Positions 26,652 through 34,792 of a stretch of 64,000 nt of DNA are shown here, in pieces. Origin of the DNA: Candidatus Poribacteria bacterium (GTDB taxonomy: Bacteria; Poribacteria; WGA-4E; WGA-3G). Every line of letters begins with the position of its first letter. Position 1 is the stretch's first letter. The notes under the pieces are model-generated. The model saw only the letters and a list, made by a program, of their open reading frames with translations, searched no databases and was not told where the DNA came from. Where the stretch lies: positions 186,001 to 250,000 of the forward strand of contig JAPPFM010000059.1 of assembly GCA_028821605.1 (NCBI GenBank), read 5' to 3'. The position numbers and the translations under genes are program-made.

Positions 26652-26764
26652 AGTTGTCAGTTATCGGTTGTCGGTTTGCCTCGCAGTGAGAGTTATCAGT
26701 TAAGAGCCTGTTGATTTACGGATAACCTCTTGTAACTGAAGACCGAAGACTGAAAACTTATAAC
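26652..26764 (+). repeat. GTTATCGGTTGTC-type palindromic repeat
   Basis: The block begins GTTGTCAGTTATCGGTTGTC, passes through the 21-bp repeat at 26676-26696 and ends with text similar to its own complement (AACCTCTTGTAACTGAAGAC). Related copies are at 157-200, 27943-28012 and 31562-31742. It precedes the gene at 26810. Confidence 0.55.
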
Positions 26765-26809
26765 CTAAAAATCATATTACAGATTATATCTTGAAATTGA
26801 GGCTTTTTA

Positions 26810-27943
26810 ATGGCACATGCATATACCCCCGGTCTTAAGGTCACCGAGGGAATGATAATTCAAAAAGAACGCAGCCTCCCGCTTGAAGGCGAGGTACTCG
26901 TTGAAATCGGTGCAACAGTTGAGGCAGAGGATATCGTCGCGAAGGCAGACCTACCGGGTAACGTTCAGCTGTTAAACGTTGCCAACCTGCTTAGTGTTCC
27001 ACCTGAAGAAGTTGCCGAATATATGCTTAAATCTGTAGGTGAAGCCGTCTCAGAAGACGAGATTATCGCCACAACAAAAGGGCTTTTCGGGCTTTTTAAA
27101 TCGCAAGCACGGTCACCGATCGACGGCACGATTGAAGCCGTATCGGATGTCACAGGACAGGTTATCCTTCGTGAACCGCCCATTCCAGTGGAAGTTAAAG
27201 CATACACAAACGGCACAGTAACAGAGACCGTCCCAAACGAAGGTGTCACAGTAGAAACCTATGGGACTTATATCCAAGGCATCTTCGGTGTCGGCGGTGA
27301 GACAGTTGGGAACTTAGTGGTCATCTCTCAATCGTCGGAGGATGAACTGACTGCTGAACAGATACTGCCTGAACATCAAGATGACATTGTGGTCGGTGGC
27401 TCTCTTGTCACGACCAGTGCAATCCAGAAGGCGATCCAGCAGGGTGTCAAGGGCATTATTGCTGGCGGCATTGATGACGCTGATTTGCGGAAACTTCTCG
27501 GCTATGAACTCGGCGTTGCGATTACTGGCTCCGAGGAGATCGGCATCACACTCGTTATCACAGAAGGGTTCGGAAAGATAGCAATGGCGGAGCAAACGTT
27601 CACACTCTTGAAAGCGCGGGAGGACATGAAAACCTCCATCAACGGCGCGACACAGATTCGTGCTGGAGTCGTCCGTCCGGAGATAGTGATTCCATTGGTA
27701 TCAGACACTGCGGAAACGATAGAGGAGGAGCAGGATGGAAGCGTAGAGGGTATTTTAGAGGTTGGCAGCTCGGTGCGGATTATTCGGGAACCGCATTTTG
27801 GCAAATTGGGACGTGTGACGGAACTGCCGGTAGAACTTCAGAACTTGGAGACAGAAGCGCAGGTTCGGGTGCTGCGCGTTGAACTCGAAAACGGTGAACA
27901 GATGACGCTCCCTCGTGCCAATGTTGAAGCGATTGAAGAATAG
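26810..27943 (+). CDS. Unrecognised protein with barrel-sandwich and KOW-like segments
   Basis: 377 residues; I cannot assign a family name. The N terminus reads like a barrel-sandwich (lipoyl/RnfC-like) fold: ERSLPLEGEVLVEIGATVEAEDIVAKADLPG, given here as GEVLVEIGATVEAEDIVA, then SPIDGTIEAVSDVTGQVIL. The middle has Gly-rich text (GVKGIIAGGIDDADLRKLLG, VAITGSEEIGITLVITEGFG) that could be a Rossmann-like or ligand-binding part. The end (VRIIREPHFGKLGRVTELPV, ENGEQMTLPRANVEAIE) looks like a KOW/SH3-type domain. There is no signal peptide or membrane helix. It is monocistronic and flanked by repeats. Confidence 0.7.
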   Translation: MAHAYTPGLKVTEGMIIQKERSLPLEGEVLVEIGATVEAEDIVAKADLPGNVQLLNVANLLSVPPEEVAEYMLKSVGEAVSEDEIIATTKGLFGLFKSQARSPIDGTIEAVSDVTGQVILREPPIPVEVKAYTNGTVTETVPNEGVTVETYGTYIQGIFGVGGETVGNLVVISQSSEDELTAEQILPEHQDDIVVGGSLVTTSAIQKAIQQGVKGIIAGGIDDADLRKLLGYELGVAITGSEEIGITLVITEGFGKIAMAEQTFTLLKAREDMKTSINGATQIRAGVVRPEIVIPLVSDTAETIEEEQDGSVEGILEVGSSVRIIREPHFGKLGRVTELPVELQNLETEAQVRVLRVELENGEQMTLPRANVEAIEE

Positions 27944-28012
27944 TTGTCAGTTATCAGTTGTCGGTTATCAGTAACAAGAATATATCACCTTCTAATAACT
28001 GATAACCGCGTG
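27943..28012 (+). repeat. GTTATCAGTTGTC-type repeat copy
   Basis: It begins TTGTCAGTTATCAGTTGTC and contains the inverted text TAATAACTGATAACCG. It belongs to the same group as 26652-26764 and 31562-31742, and lies directly after the stop at 27943. Confidence 0.5.
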
Positions 28013-28066
28013 TTCACACTGGCAAGGTTCTAACCTCACCTTTAGCGTATAAAAGGGAAGGGTATT

Positions 28067-29182
28067 CTATGGGAGGTTTTCATACCACTTGACATTACCA
28101 GTGCTGAGACCGCTCGCGACGATGTCCAATCTACCGTTTCCGTTCATATCTAAGACGTGCATCTGTCCAACGCCTAAGCCGCCGTTGTCAATCGTCTCTT
28201 TACGCCAGTGGTTATGCTCCAAATCCGCCGGACGATAGAGGTGAAGGCTTGTGCCTTCGCCGTTGTAGCCACAGATAATTTCCAATACACCATCGCCATC
28301 AACATCAACAGCAGCAAGGGAGTGACCGCGATTGAGCGTATCATCAATGAGGTGACGCTCCCACGGATCGGTACGTAGATCACCAGTGGCTTTATACCAG
28401 ACGAGGTTGTTCCCGTGCCACGGTTCAATACCTAAAATTTCATTGATACCGTCGCCATCAATATCCGCCGCGAACGCATCACTACACTCAAGATTGCTGA
28501 TGATCCACTTACCCCAGTTGTCAGTCATCGGGTTAACAGGCGGTTCATACCAGATCAATCCTTCTGTGCAACTGATTAAGACATCATCGCGACCATCTTG
28601 GTCAACATCGTTGATACTCAAGCCGTGGTTGATGTGGAGGGAATCGTCAAGAAGATGGGATTGCCAAGAGGTTGTATCTCGTGGGACATCCGAAAGCTCA
28701 TAGCACCAGAGCGAACCCGGACTGTGCCATTCACCGGGTTTGCCATCCTCACCGCGGATTGAGGCAACGATGAGAAAAGGGGCAGATGCTGACGCGTTTC
28801 CAGAGAGATTCGCCAATGCAATGCGGTGAATAAACGGAACATCGGCGATGCGGTAGCTCTTCCAGTTTTGTCTGTCTTGCACCGGTGCCTCAAGCCAGTG
28901 GAGGTACCCCTCGGCAGCGTTTACACCACGATTGAAGCCGCTACCCACAATGAGATCGGGCGTTCCGTTATCGGTCAGATCGTAAGGAGCAATAGTGATG
29001 TGTCCGCTATCTTGATCGGTTACGAGATGTCTTTTCCAATGGGGTGCCTCATACCAAGCAATGATCGGTTCGCCTATAGAGCCAGCGATGATGTCAAGCT
29101 GCCCATCTCCATTTATATCGGCGACGGCAAGCCCGTAAACGCTTTTGAAAGTGTTGTCCAGTAGATGTCCTCTGAATTCCAC
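28067..29182 (-). CDS. FG-GAP/VCBS-repeat beta-propeller protein
   Basis: 371 residues from a GTG start at 29182, chosen because GAGGAGG lies 7 nt upstream; a longer frame to 29209 adds residues unlike the fold. At least five Asp-rich propeller motifs occur: DINGDGQLDIIAGS, DVDQDGRDDVLISC, DIDGDGINEILGI, DVDGDGVLEIICGY, DMNGNGRLDIVASG. Such proteins bind calcium and form seven-bladed propellers, often as ligand-binding or extracellular proteins. No signal peptide is seen, so its location is uncertain. Confidence 0.82.
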   Translation of the reverse strand: MEFRGHLLDNTFKSVYGLAVADINGDGQLDIIAGSIGEPIIAWYEAPHWKRHLVTDQDSGHITIAPYDLTDNGTPDLIVGSGFNRGVNAAEGYLHWLEAPVQDRQNWKSYRIADVPFIHRIALANLSGNASASAPFLIVASIRGEDGKPGEWHSPGSLWCYELSDVPRDTTSWQSHLLDDSLHINHGLSINDVDQDGRDDVLISCTEGLIWYEPPVNPMTDNWGKWIISNLECSDAFAADIDGDGINEILGIEPWHGNNLVWYKATGDLRTDPWERHLIDDTLNRGHSLAAVDVDGDGVLEIICGYNGEGTSLHLYRPADLEHNHWRKETIDNGGLGVGQMHVLDMNGNGRLDIVASGLSTGNVKWYENLP

Positions 29183-29229
29183 AGCTAACCTCCTCACGCA
29201 ACGGCACACACCGTGTGCCTCTCGTTACT

Positions 29230-29730
29230 TTAGGGATTGCGGAAAAACCTTATTATCCCAGGTTCTATCTCATACCCAACACTCGACCAAAACGCGATAG
29301 CCCCTGGATACTTCTCCTCCACGAGTGCAGTGATGCGTTTCGCACCGTGTTTCACTAAACATCTCTCGCCTTCCTTGACTAAGGCGCGTCCAATACCACG
29401 TCGCCGATAGTCAGGATGAACTGCGATCCGATACATGTTCCCGCGCCATCCGTCAAAAGTGGCGATTAAGGAGCCAACGATTCGACTATCCGCCTCGGCA
29501 ATCAGCACGAATGCCGGGCTTTCTATCGTGTTTCGGATGTCCGTGATCGTATCTGTGACGCTCGGAGAGGTGCCAGCAACTTGCCACAAAGCGAGAAGTG
29601 CTTCTGCTTCTTCGGGGCGACACTCGCGAATGAAGAATGGGTCTGGATGGGTATTTGTATTGTCGGATACATCCATTGTTGGGACCGGTGCGGTTGGACG
29701 AAGTTCAAGTAAATATCTCGGTAATTCCAT
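29230..29730 (-). CDS. GNAT-family N-acetyltransferase
   Basis: 166 residues. The acetyl-CoA-binding motif A reads IAVHPDYRRRGIGRALVKEGE (about residues 100-120), followed by VEEKYPGAIAFWSSVGYE, the typical motif B text. The N-terminal 25 residues are outside the domain; the start at 29730 has only a weak ribosome site. Substrate unknown. It lies downstream of ilvC on the same strand but 148 nt away, with a repeat in between. Confidence 0.85.
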   Translation of the reverse strand: MELPRYLLELRPTAPVPTMDVSDNTNTHPDPFFIRECRPEEAEALLALWQVAGTSPSVTDTITDIRNTIESPAFVLIAEADSRIVGSLIATFDGWRGNMYRIAVHPDYRRRGIGRALVKEGERCLVKHGAKRITALVEEKYPGAIAFWSSVGYEIEPGIIRFFRNP

Positions 29731-29769
29731 AAAAAGCAGTTTCAGTCAAAAGGAGTGACCAATCTTGAA

Positions 29770-29803
29770 AATCCTTGAATCTTGTAAATCCTGCTTCAGA
29801 CAA
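29770..29803 (-). repeat. Copy of TGAATC-hairpin repeat
   Basis: Read on the minus strand it is nearly identical to 15350-15382: TTGTCTGAA, then CAGGATTTACA and GATTCA. It falls between the acetyltransferase and ilvC. Confidence 0.6.
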
Positions 29804-29878
29804 TAAACATCGCGCATTACCGAATTAAATTCTTAATCCTCATGAAACCGTACCTACCAGGGTCTGGGAAAGGACAGT

Positions 29879-30871
29879 CTACTCGTCAAGCCAACTCATC
29901 ATGCTGCGGAGATTCTTGCCGACCTCTTCTATTTCGAGTTCTGCCTCCTGCCGGCGGAGCGCGCCGAGCACAGGTTGATTCGCCTCATTCTCCAAAACCC
30001 ATTCCCGTGCGAAGACACCTTCCTGCACGTCCTTTAAGATTTGGCGCATCTTGTCTCGGACATTGTCGTCAATAATCTGCGGACCACGTGTGAGGTCTCC
30101 GAATTCGGCGGTATTGCTAATATCATTCCGCATTTTGCTCAATCCGCCAGAGTAAATCAAGTCGACAATCAACTTGAGTTCGTGGAGACACTCAAAATAA
30201 GCCATTTCGGGTTGGTAACCAGCTTCAACGAGTGTATCAAAAGCGGCTTTGATGAGTGCAGCGGTCCCACCACACAGGACAGCTTGTTCACCGAAAAGGT
30301 CGGTTTCGGTTTCTTCACGAAATGTGGTCTCAATAACCCCTGAACGTGTGCCACCGATACCTCTGGCATAAGCGAGTGCGACATCGCGAGCGAGACCGGA
30401 CGTATCTTGATGGATAGCGATAAGACACGGTACACCGCCGCCGCCTTCAAATACTTCACGGACCAGAGAACCGGGTCCCTTCGGCGCAATCATCGCGACA
30501 TCAATATCGCCGGCAGGCACAATCTGCCCAAAATGGACGCTGAACCCGTGCGAGACGAGAAGCATATTGCCTGCTTCCATATTTGGAGCAATCTGGTCGC
30601 GGTAAACAGCGGCATGGCGTTCGTCGGGAATGAGTACCTGAACGATGTCCGCCATCGCTGAGGCCTCCTCAACAGTTTTGACGGTTAAACCCTCCGCCTC
30701 TGCACGCTCCTTTGAGCGACTACCTTCATATAACCCGACGACGACGTTTGCACCGCTGTCTTTAAGGTTCAGCGATTGGGCGCGACCTTGCGCACCGTAG
30801 CCGACGACAGCGACGGTACGCTCTTTTAGTAAATCAAAATTAGCATCACTATCGTAATAAATCGTTGCCAT
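29879..30871 (-). CDS. ilvC: Ketol-acid reductoisomerase
   Basis: 330 residues, the length of class I enzymes. It converts acetolactate or acetohydroxybutyrate to the dihydroxy acid using NAD(P)H and Mg. The GYGAQGRAQ dinucleotide motif is near residue 25; metal ligands lie in [14 protein letters not shown] and [17 protein letters not shown]. Third gene of the ilvB-ilvN-ilvC set under the T-box at 33473-33870. The leader carries the start-adjacent motif ACCGCAAGGAAAATTAAAA shared with five other genes. A possible further control is a 180-nt gap from ilvN. Confidence 0.97.
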   Translation of the reverse strand: MATIYYDSDANFDLLKERTVAVVGYGAQGRAQSLNLKDSGANVVVGLYEGSRSKERAEAEGLTVKTVEEASAMADIVQVLIPDERHAAVYRDQIAPNMEAGNMLLVSHGFSVHFGQIVPAGDIDVAMIAPKGPGSLVREVFEGGGGVPCLIAIHQDTSGLARDVALAYARGIGGTRSGVIETTFREETETDLFGEQAVLCGGTAALIKAAFDTLVEAGYQPEMAYFECLHELKLIVDLIYSGGLSKMRNDISNTAEFGDLTRGPQIIDDNVRDKMRQILKDVQEGVFAREWVLENEANQPVLGALRRQEAELEIEEVGKNLRSMMSWLDE

Positions 30872-31055
30872 TTTTTTAATTTTCCTTGCGGTTCGTTCAG
30901 GGATCCCGTATGGGAAAACGGTCCTTTCCGTATATCCAGTTTCCCGGCGCGATGCTTGGGCTTACGCGCCCGTAACAACGGCGCGTGCGGAATTTGAATT
31001 AAAAATTCTGGTAACACCAGCAATTCGGATTGCACGTTTTGCGGATCGTTAAAAA

Positions 31056-31556
31056 TTACTTTTCGGTACCGCGTAACATCGCTATTTTACCGGTGCGTGC
31101 TAATTCAAGGATACCGTACGTATTGAAAATATCAATCGCCGCTTTCAACTTACCCTCATCACCTGTGATTTCAAGGACAAGTGAGGCGGGTTTCATATCT
31201 ATAACCCGTCCACGAAAAACTTCCGCGACTTGTAGAACCTCGGTACGTTTTTGAGGATCATCGGTAGCGATCTTGATAAGAACAAGTTCTCGCTCAACAT
31301 GCGTTCCAGCGGTGGAGAGGTCGGTCACCTCAATAACATCAATGAGTCTGTTTAAATGGTGGTAAATCTGTTCAATGATCTGTGCGTCACCGTGTGTGAC
31401 AAGGGTTATCTGCGAAATGCTTTTGTCATGCGTTTCGGCGACGTTGAGACTGTCAATATTAAAGCCGCGCCCGCTGAAGAGTCCAGCCACACGGGCAAGG
31501 ACTCCAAATCGGTTTTCGACCAAAACGGAAAAGATGTGTCGTTTTTCAGAATTCAT
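31056..31556 (-). CDS. ilvN: Acetolactate synthase small (regulatory) subunit
   Basis: 166 residues with the ACT domain start FSVLVENRFGVLARVAGLFS and the C-terminal domain ending ELARTGKIAMLRG. It binds branched-chain amino acids and gives feedback control to the IlvB subunit. Weak ribosome site (AAAAGA) before the ATG. It sits between ilvB and ilvC with gaps of 190 and 180 nt. Confidence 0.96.
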   Translation of the reverse strand: MNSEKRHIFSVLVENRFGVLARVAGLFSGRGFNIDSLNVAETHDKSISQITLVTHGDAQIIEQIYHHLNRLIDVIEVTDLSTAGTHVERELVLIKIATDDPQKRTEVLQVAEVFRGRVIDMKPASLVLEITGDEGKLKAAIDIFNTYGILELARTGKIAMLRGTEK

Positions 31557-31561
31557 TCTTT

Positions 31562-31742
31562 TATAGTTTTCGGTTCGCCTGCTGCGCAGGCTTTCAGTTA
31601 TCGGTTTTATGGTTATCGGTTATCGGTTCGGTTTTTCTCCGAAAAACCTTTCGGTCATCGGTTAAGAGGTGTTTTTGATAGGGTGTTTCCCCTCGTTTAA
31701 CGGTCCCCTCTTGTAACTGAACAACCGATAACTGACAACCTT
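31562..31742. repeat. TTATCGGTT-type repeat between ilvB and ilvN
   Basis: Multiple TTATCGGTT/AACCGATAA units on both strands (for example 31611-31627 and 31722-31741) and the hairpin GCCTGCTGCGCAGGC. Part of the group at 157-200, 26652-26764 and 27943-28012. It is inside the operon, and its folds may influence ilvN expression. Confidence 0.55.
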
Positions 31743-31749
31743 AAAATCG

Positions 31750-33426
31750 TTAGGATAGCCCGCGGATAACATCTCCAAGTCCAGCACCCGCTGGCACCAT
31801 TGGGAACACGTTCTCCTCTTCATCAACGATAAAATCAATAACCACAGGACCATCGGTGATCCCTTTCGCCTTCTGTAATGCGGGTTCGACCTCGTCTGGG
31901 TGTTCAACCCGCAGCCCTGTGGCACCGAATGCCTGTGCAAGCAATGCGAAATCAGGATTATCGTGGTAATCGACAGCAGAGTAGCGTTTGCCATGGAACA
32001 ATTCCTGCCATTGGCGCACCATCCCCAGGTACATATTGTTGATGATGAAAACCTTAATCGGCAGTTTCATCGTAATCGCTGGCACCAACTCTTGGATCGT
32101 CATGATATAGGAACCGTCCCCGTTGATGTTAACAACGGTTTTGTCCGGACATCCGAGCTGCGCACCGATTGCGGCGGGGAGGCTAAAGCCCATCGTACCG
32201 AGACCACCGGAGTTGAGCCACTGCCGCGGTTCGGTGAATTTGAAGTATTGCGCCGCCCACATCTGGTGCTGCCCGACATCCGCGACAACAATGGCATCGC
32301 TGTAATGCTCATAAATCTGCTCAATGACATATTGTGGCATTACCTTATCGGCTTTCTGCTCATATTCAAACGGGTACTTCTGCTTCCATTCCTGAATTTG
32401 GTCGCGCCATGGGTCAATGTCTGCTGTCCCAACCTGTTTATTCAGTTCTGTCAGAACGCTCTTCGCATCACCTACGATCGGAACATCCACCGGTACATTT
32501 TTTCCGATACAGGAGGCATCAATATCAATGTGAATTTTCTTCGCGTTTGGTGCGAATTTACTGAGATCACCTGTAACGCGGTCATCGAACCTTGCGCCAA
32601 TAGCGATAACAAGATCAGAGTCGGTAAAAGCGTAATTAGCGCAACAAGAACCGTGCATTCCGGGCATTTCCATCGCCAAAGGATGCGTTTCGGGAAATGC
32701 ACCGAGTCCCATTAATGTAACAGTAATCGGAATCTGGGTTTTGAGAGTGAGCTGCCGCAGCTCCTCACTGGCATTGGCGAGTACAACACCACCACCGGCA
32801 TAAAGCATGGGGCATTTCGCTTCTTTAATCAGTGCCGCCGCCTTTGCAATTTGTGCTGGATCACCATGAACTTGCGGCTTGTAGCTACGGATATCAACTG
32901 TTTCTGGATATTGAAACAGTGTTTCGTGTATCTGCGCATCTTTGGCAATGTCAATGACGACAGGACCGGGTTTCCCCGTCTTCGCGAGATGAAATGCCTC
33001 AGCGACGACATCTGCTATCTCATCGCTACTTTTGATGAGGTAACTATGCTTACAGATCGGACGTGTTACACCGATAACATCACACTCTTGGAAGGCATCA
33101 CTACCGATATAATGGGTAAAAACCTGTCCAGTAATCGCAACCATCGGAATCGAATCCATATAAGCGGTTGCAATGCCGGTGACAAGATTCGTTGCGCCGG
33201 GACCGGAAGTTGCGAGCGCGACCCCGACATCCCCAGTCGCGCGTGCATAGCCATCAGCGGCGTGGGAAGCTCCTTGTTCATGCCGCATCGGTATCAATTT
33301 AACTTCGGTCTCACTGTAGAGGGCATCGAAAATCGGCATCGCCGCGCCACCGTTTACACCGAAGATATATTCGACACCTTCCCGCTTGAGACTGTCAACA
33401 AGGATTTGCGCTCCTGAAAGTTCCAT
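31750..33426 (-). CDS. ilvB: Acetolactate synthase large (catalytic) subunit
   Basis: 558 residues from ATG 33426; GAGGA lies 9 nt upstream, while the in-frame ATG at 33441 has none. The ThDP-activating Glu is in MRHEQGASHAADGYARATG; the ThDP/Mg motif is NINGDGSYIMTIQELVPA. It forms acetolactate and acetohydroxybutyrate at the entry to valine, leucine and isoleucine synthesis, with IlvN as partner. First gene of the T-box-controlled operon; distinct from the AlsS-like protein at 7804-9441. Confidence 0.96.
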   Translation of the reverse strand: MELSGAQILVDSLKREGVEYIFGVNGGAAMPIFDALYSETEVKLIPMRHEQGASHAADGYARATGDVGVALATSGPGATNLVTGIATAYMDSIPMVAITGQVFTHYIGSDAFQECDVIGVTRPICKHSYLIKSSDEIADVVAEAFHLAKTGKPGPVVIDIAKDAQIHETLFQYPETVDIRSYKPQVHGDPAQIAKAAALIKEAKCPMLYAGGGVVLANASEELRQLTLKTQIPITVTLMGLGAFPETHPLAMEMPGMHGSCCANYAFTDSDLVIAIGARFDDRVTGDLSKFAPNAKKIHIDIDASCIGKNVPVDVPIVGDAKSVLTELNKQVGTADIDPWRDQIQEWKQKYPFEYEQKADKVMPQYVIEQIYEHYSDAIVVADVGQHQMWAAQYFKFTEPRQWLNSGGLGTMGFSLPAAIGAQLGCPDKTVVNINGDGSYIMTIQELVPAITMKLPIKVFIINNMYLGMVRQWQELFHGKRYSAVDYHDNPDFALLAQAFGATGLRVEHPDEVEPALQKAKGITDGPVVIDFIVDEEENVFPMVPAGAGLGDVIRGLS

Positions 33427-33472
33427 GCCAATTTTCCTCATAAATTGTAGGGATCGTCCCTACGGGAGTCGT

Positions 33473-33870
33473 TAAAATTAAAAAACCTTCTCGTTCCAAA
33501 CATGGAGACGAGAAGGACATTTACACTGACCTTACCGTGGTACCACTCCAATTCCCTTTCTCATTTTTACGTAAAGTCTCACCTAACACGAGAAAGAGCA
33601 CTCTTTGGGATGCGATAACGGGCATCATACCGACTAATCCTACTTATCGCGATTCGGAGATCACTCCTACAATTGTTCAGATTAGCAGCTCCAGGGCGAC
33701 CTTCAGTCGTGGAAACTTGAGGAGACCTTTCAGCCGATGAGTCTCCATCTCTCGCAAGCCCAGACGACTTACTCCTCCCCTTCAACGCCTTTTCGGGTAA
33801 TCTATTTAGATGTTAATTACGCACGCCGTTTTACGAAAGTTTCACGGTCATGCTGAAAGGATTATATTTA
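33473..33870 (-). promoter_or_regulatory. T-box riboswitch leader of ilvBNC
   Basis: On the minus strand the leader has the T-box core GGAGTGGTACCACGGT (plus-strand 33533-33548), preceded by a long stem I with GGAGGAGTAAGT, GAGAGATGGAGAC and CTGAAAGGTCTCC. An intrinsic terminator follows: CCTTCTCGT...ACGAGAAGG (33485-33515) and a T-rich tract (33473-33484). The specifier candidate is GTC (valine) at 33697-33699, before CCTGGAGCTGC; this is less certain. The NNN of TGGT would pair with an A discriminator, as in branched-chain tRNAs. Low charging of the tRNA would favour read-through into ilvB. Confidence 0.88.
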
Positions 33871-33877
33871 CCCTTTA

Positions 33878-33906
33878 AGTATAACACATTTAAAGAGCGA
33901 TGTCAA
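33878..33906 (-). promoter_or_regulatory. Sigma-70 promoter of ilvBNC operon
   Basis: On the minus strand TTGACA (33901-33906), 17-nt spacer and TATACT (33878-33883), placed just upstream of the T-box leader. Confidence 0.75.
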
Positions 33907-33931
33907 AAAAAACTTAACTCGGCAGACATCC

Positions 33932-33992
33932 GCTATTTTGGGAGTAAAGGGTAGGTCTGAAACGCTGTTCGCGCCTACCCCTCCCAAAATCC
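33932..33992. other. Hairpin between sodA and the ilv promoter
   Basis: TTTTGGGAG and GGGTAGG pair with CCTACCC and CTCCCAAAA, giving a strong two-part stem just after the sodA stop. There is no long T-run, so it may be a factor-dependent terminator or a 3' stabilising fold. Confidence 0.5.
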
Positions 33993-34009
33993 TAAACTTT
34001 TGTGGCAAG

Positions 34010-34615
34010 TTAGGCATTCGCCACATAGAGTTCGTTAACTCGGGTCCAGTTGATGACGTTCGTCCACGCTTCAACGTAATCTGGACGGAGATTCTGATAT
34101 TTCAGATAGTACGCATGTTCCCAGACATCGATTCCGAGAAGCGGTGTATGTCCTTGCATGATAGGGCTGTCCTGATTCGCTGTAGAATAGATTTCTAACC
34201 CACTGTCGCCGAGGACGAGCCATGCCCAGCCAGAACCGAAACGTGTGGTTGCGGCTGTTACAAACTGCTCTTTCGCCGCTTCAAGTGATCCGAAAGCACT
34301 GCTTATTGCTGCAGCGATTTCTCCACCGGGTTCACCACCGTTGGGACTCATGATGGACCAGAAGAGGGAATGATTGGCGTGTCCACCACCATTGTTGATG
34401 ACAGCTTGACGCTTGTCTTCCGGGACCTGATCAAGGTTACTGAGCAGTTCGTGAATATCCATATCAGCGAGATCACCGAGTCCCTCTAAGGCAGCGTTGA
34501 GATTGTTGACGTAGCCTTGATGGTGTTTGCCGTGATGGATTTCCATCGTTTGTGTGTCAATATGGGGTTCCAAAGCATCATGCGCATAAGGGAGCGCTGG
34601 TAATGTATGTGCCAT
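34010..34615 (-). CDS. sodA: Superoxide dismutase, Mn/Fe family
   Basis: 201 residues. Metal ligands: His in [16 protein letters not shown], His in [11 protein letters not shown], and Asp/His in [13 protein letters not shown]. Converts superoxide to oxygen and peroxide. [21 protein letters not shown] suggests the Mn or cambialistic group, but sequence alone does not fix the metal. GGAGG precedes the ATG. Its promoter is at 34707-34735. Confidence 0.95.
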   Translation of the reverse strand: MAHTLPALPYAHDALEPHIDTQTMEIHHGKHHQGYVNNLNAALEGLGDLADMDIHELLSNLDQVPEDKRQAVINNGGGHANHSLFWSIMSPNGGEPGGEIAAAISSAFGSLEAAKEQFVTAATTRFGSGWAWLVLGDSGLEIYSTANQDSPIMQGHTPLLGIDVWEHAYYLKYQNLRPDYVEAWTNVINWTRVNELYVANA

Positions 34616-34706
34616 TTAAAAATAGCCTCCTATTTTGTTCTTTTACATGCGCTTGCGAATTTTGCGCTAAGGGGCGTGCAAGCAATGTTCTTAAAAAATC
34701 TAAGAG

Positions 34707-34735
34707 AGTATAACAGATTTGTCAGAAGTGTGCAA
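34707..34735 (-). promoter_or_regulatory. Sigma-70 promoter of sodA
   Basis: On the minus strand TTGCAC (34730-34735), 17-nt spacer and TATACT (34707-34712). The leader is about 85 nt. A GCTTGCACGCCCCTTAGCG / GCGCAAAATTCGCAAGC fold is possible in it. Confidence 0.65.
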
Positions 34736-34792
34736 GTTTTTTCTAAAAAGAGGGATTTCAAACATCGTCAGCAGGAAACAGGGGAAGGCAGG

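Noticed and set aside
31900-32715. Plus-strand 271-codon frame inside ilvB
   Set aside because: It is the complement of a highly conserved ilvB region, with no start signals.
33473-33870. A tRNA gene in the ilv leader
   Set aside because: Stem-loops there fit a T-box riboswitch; no CCA-bearing cloverleaf can be drawn.
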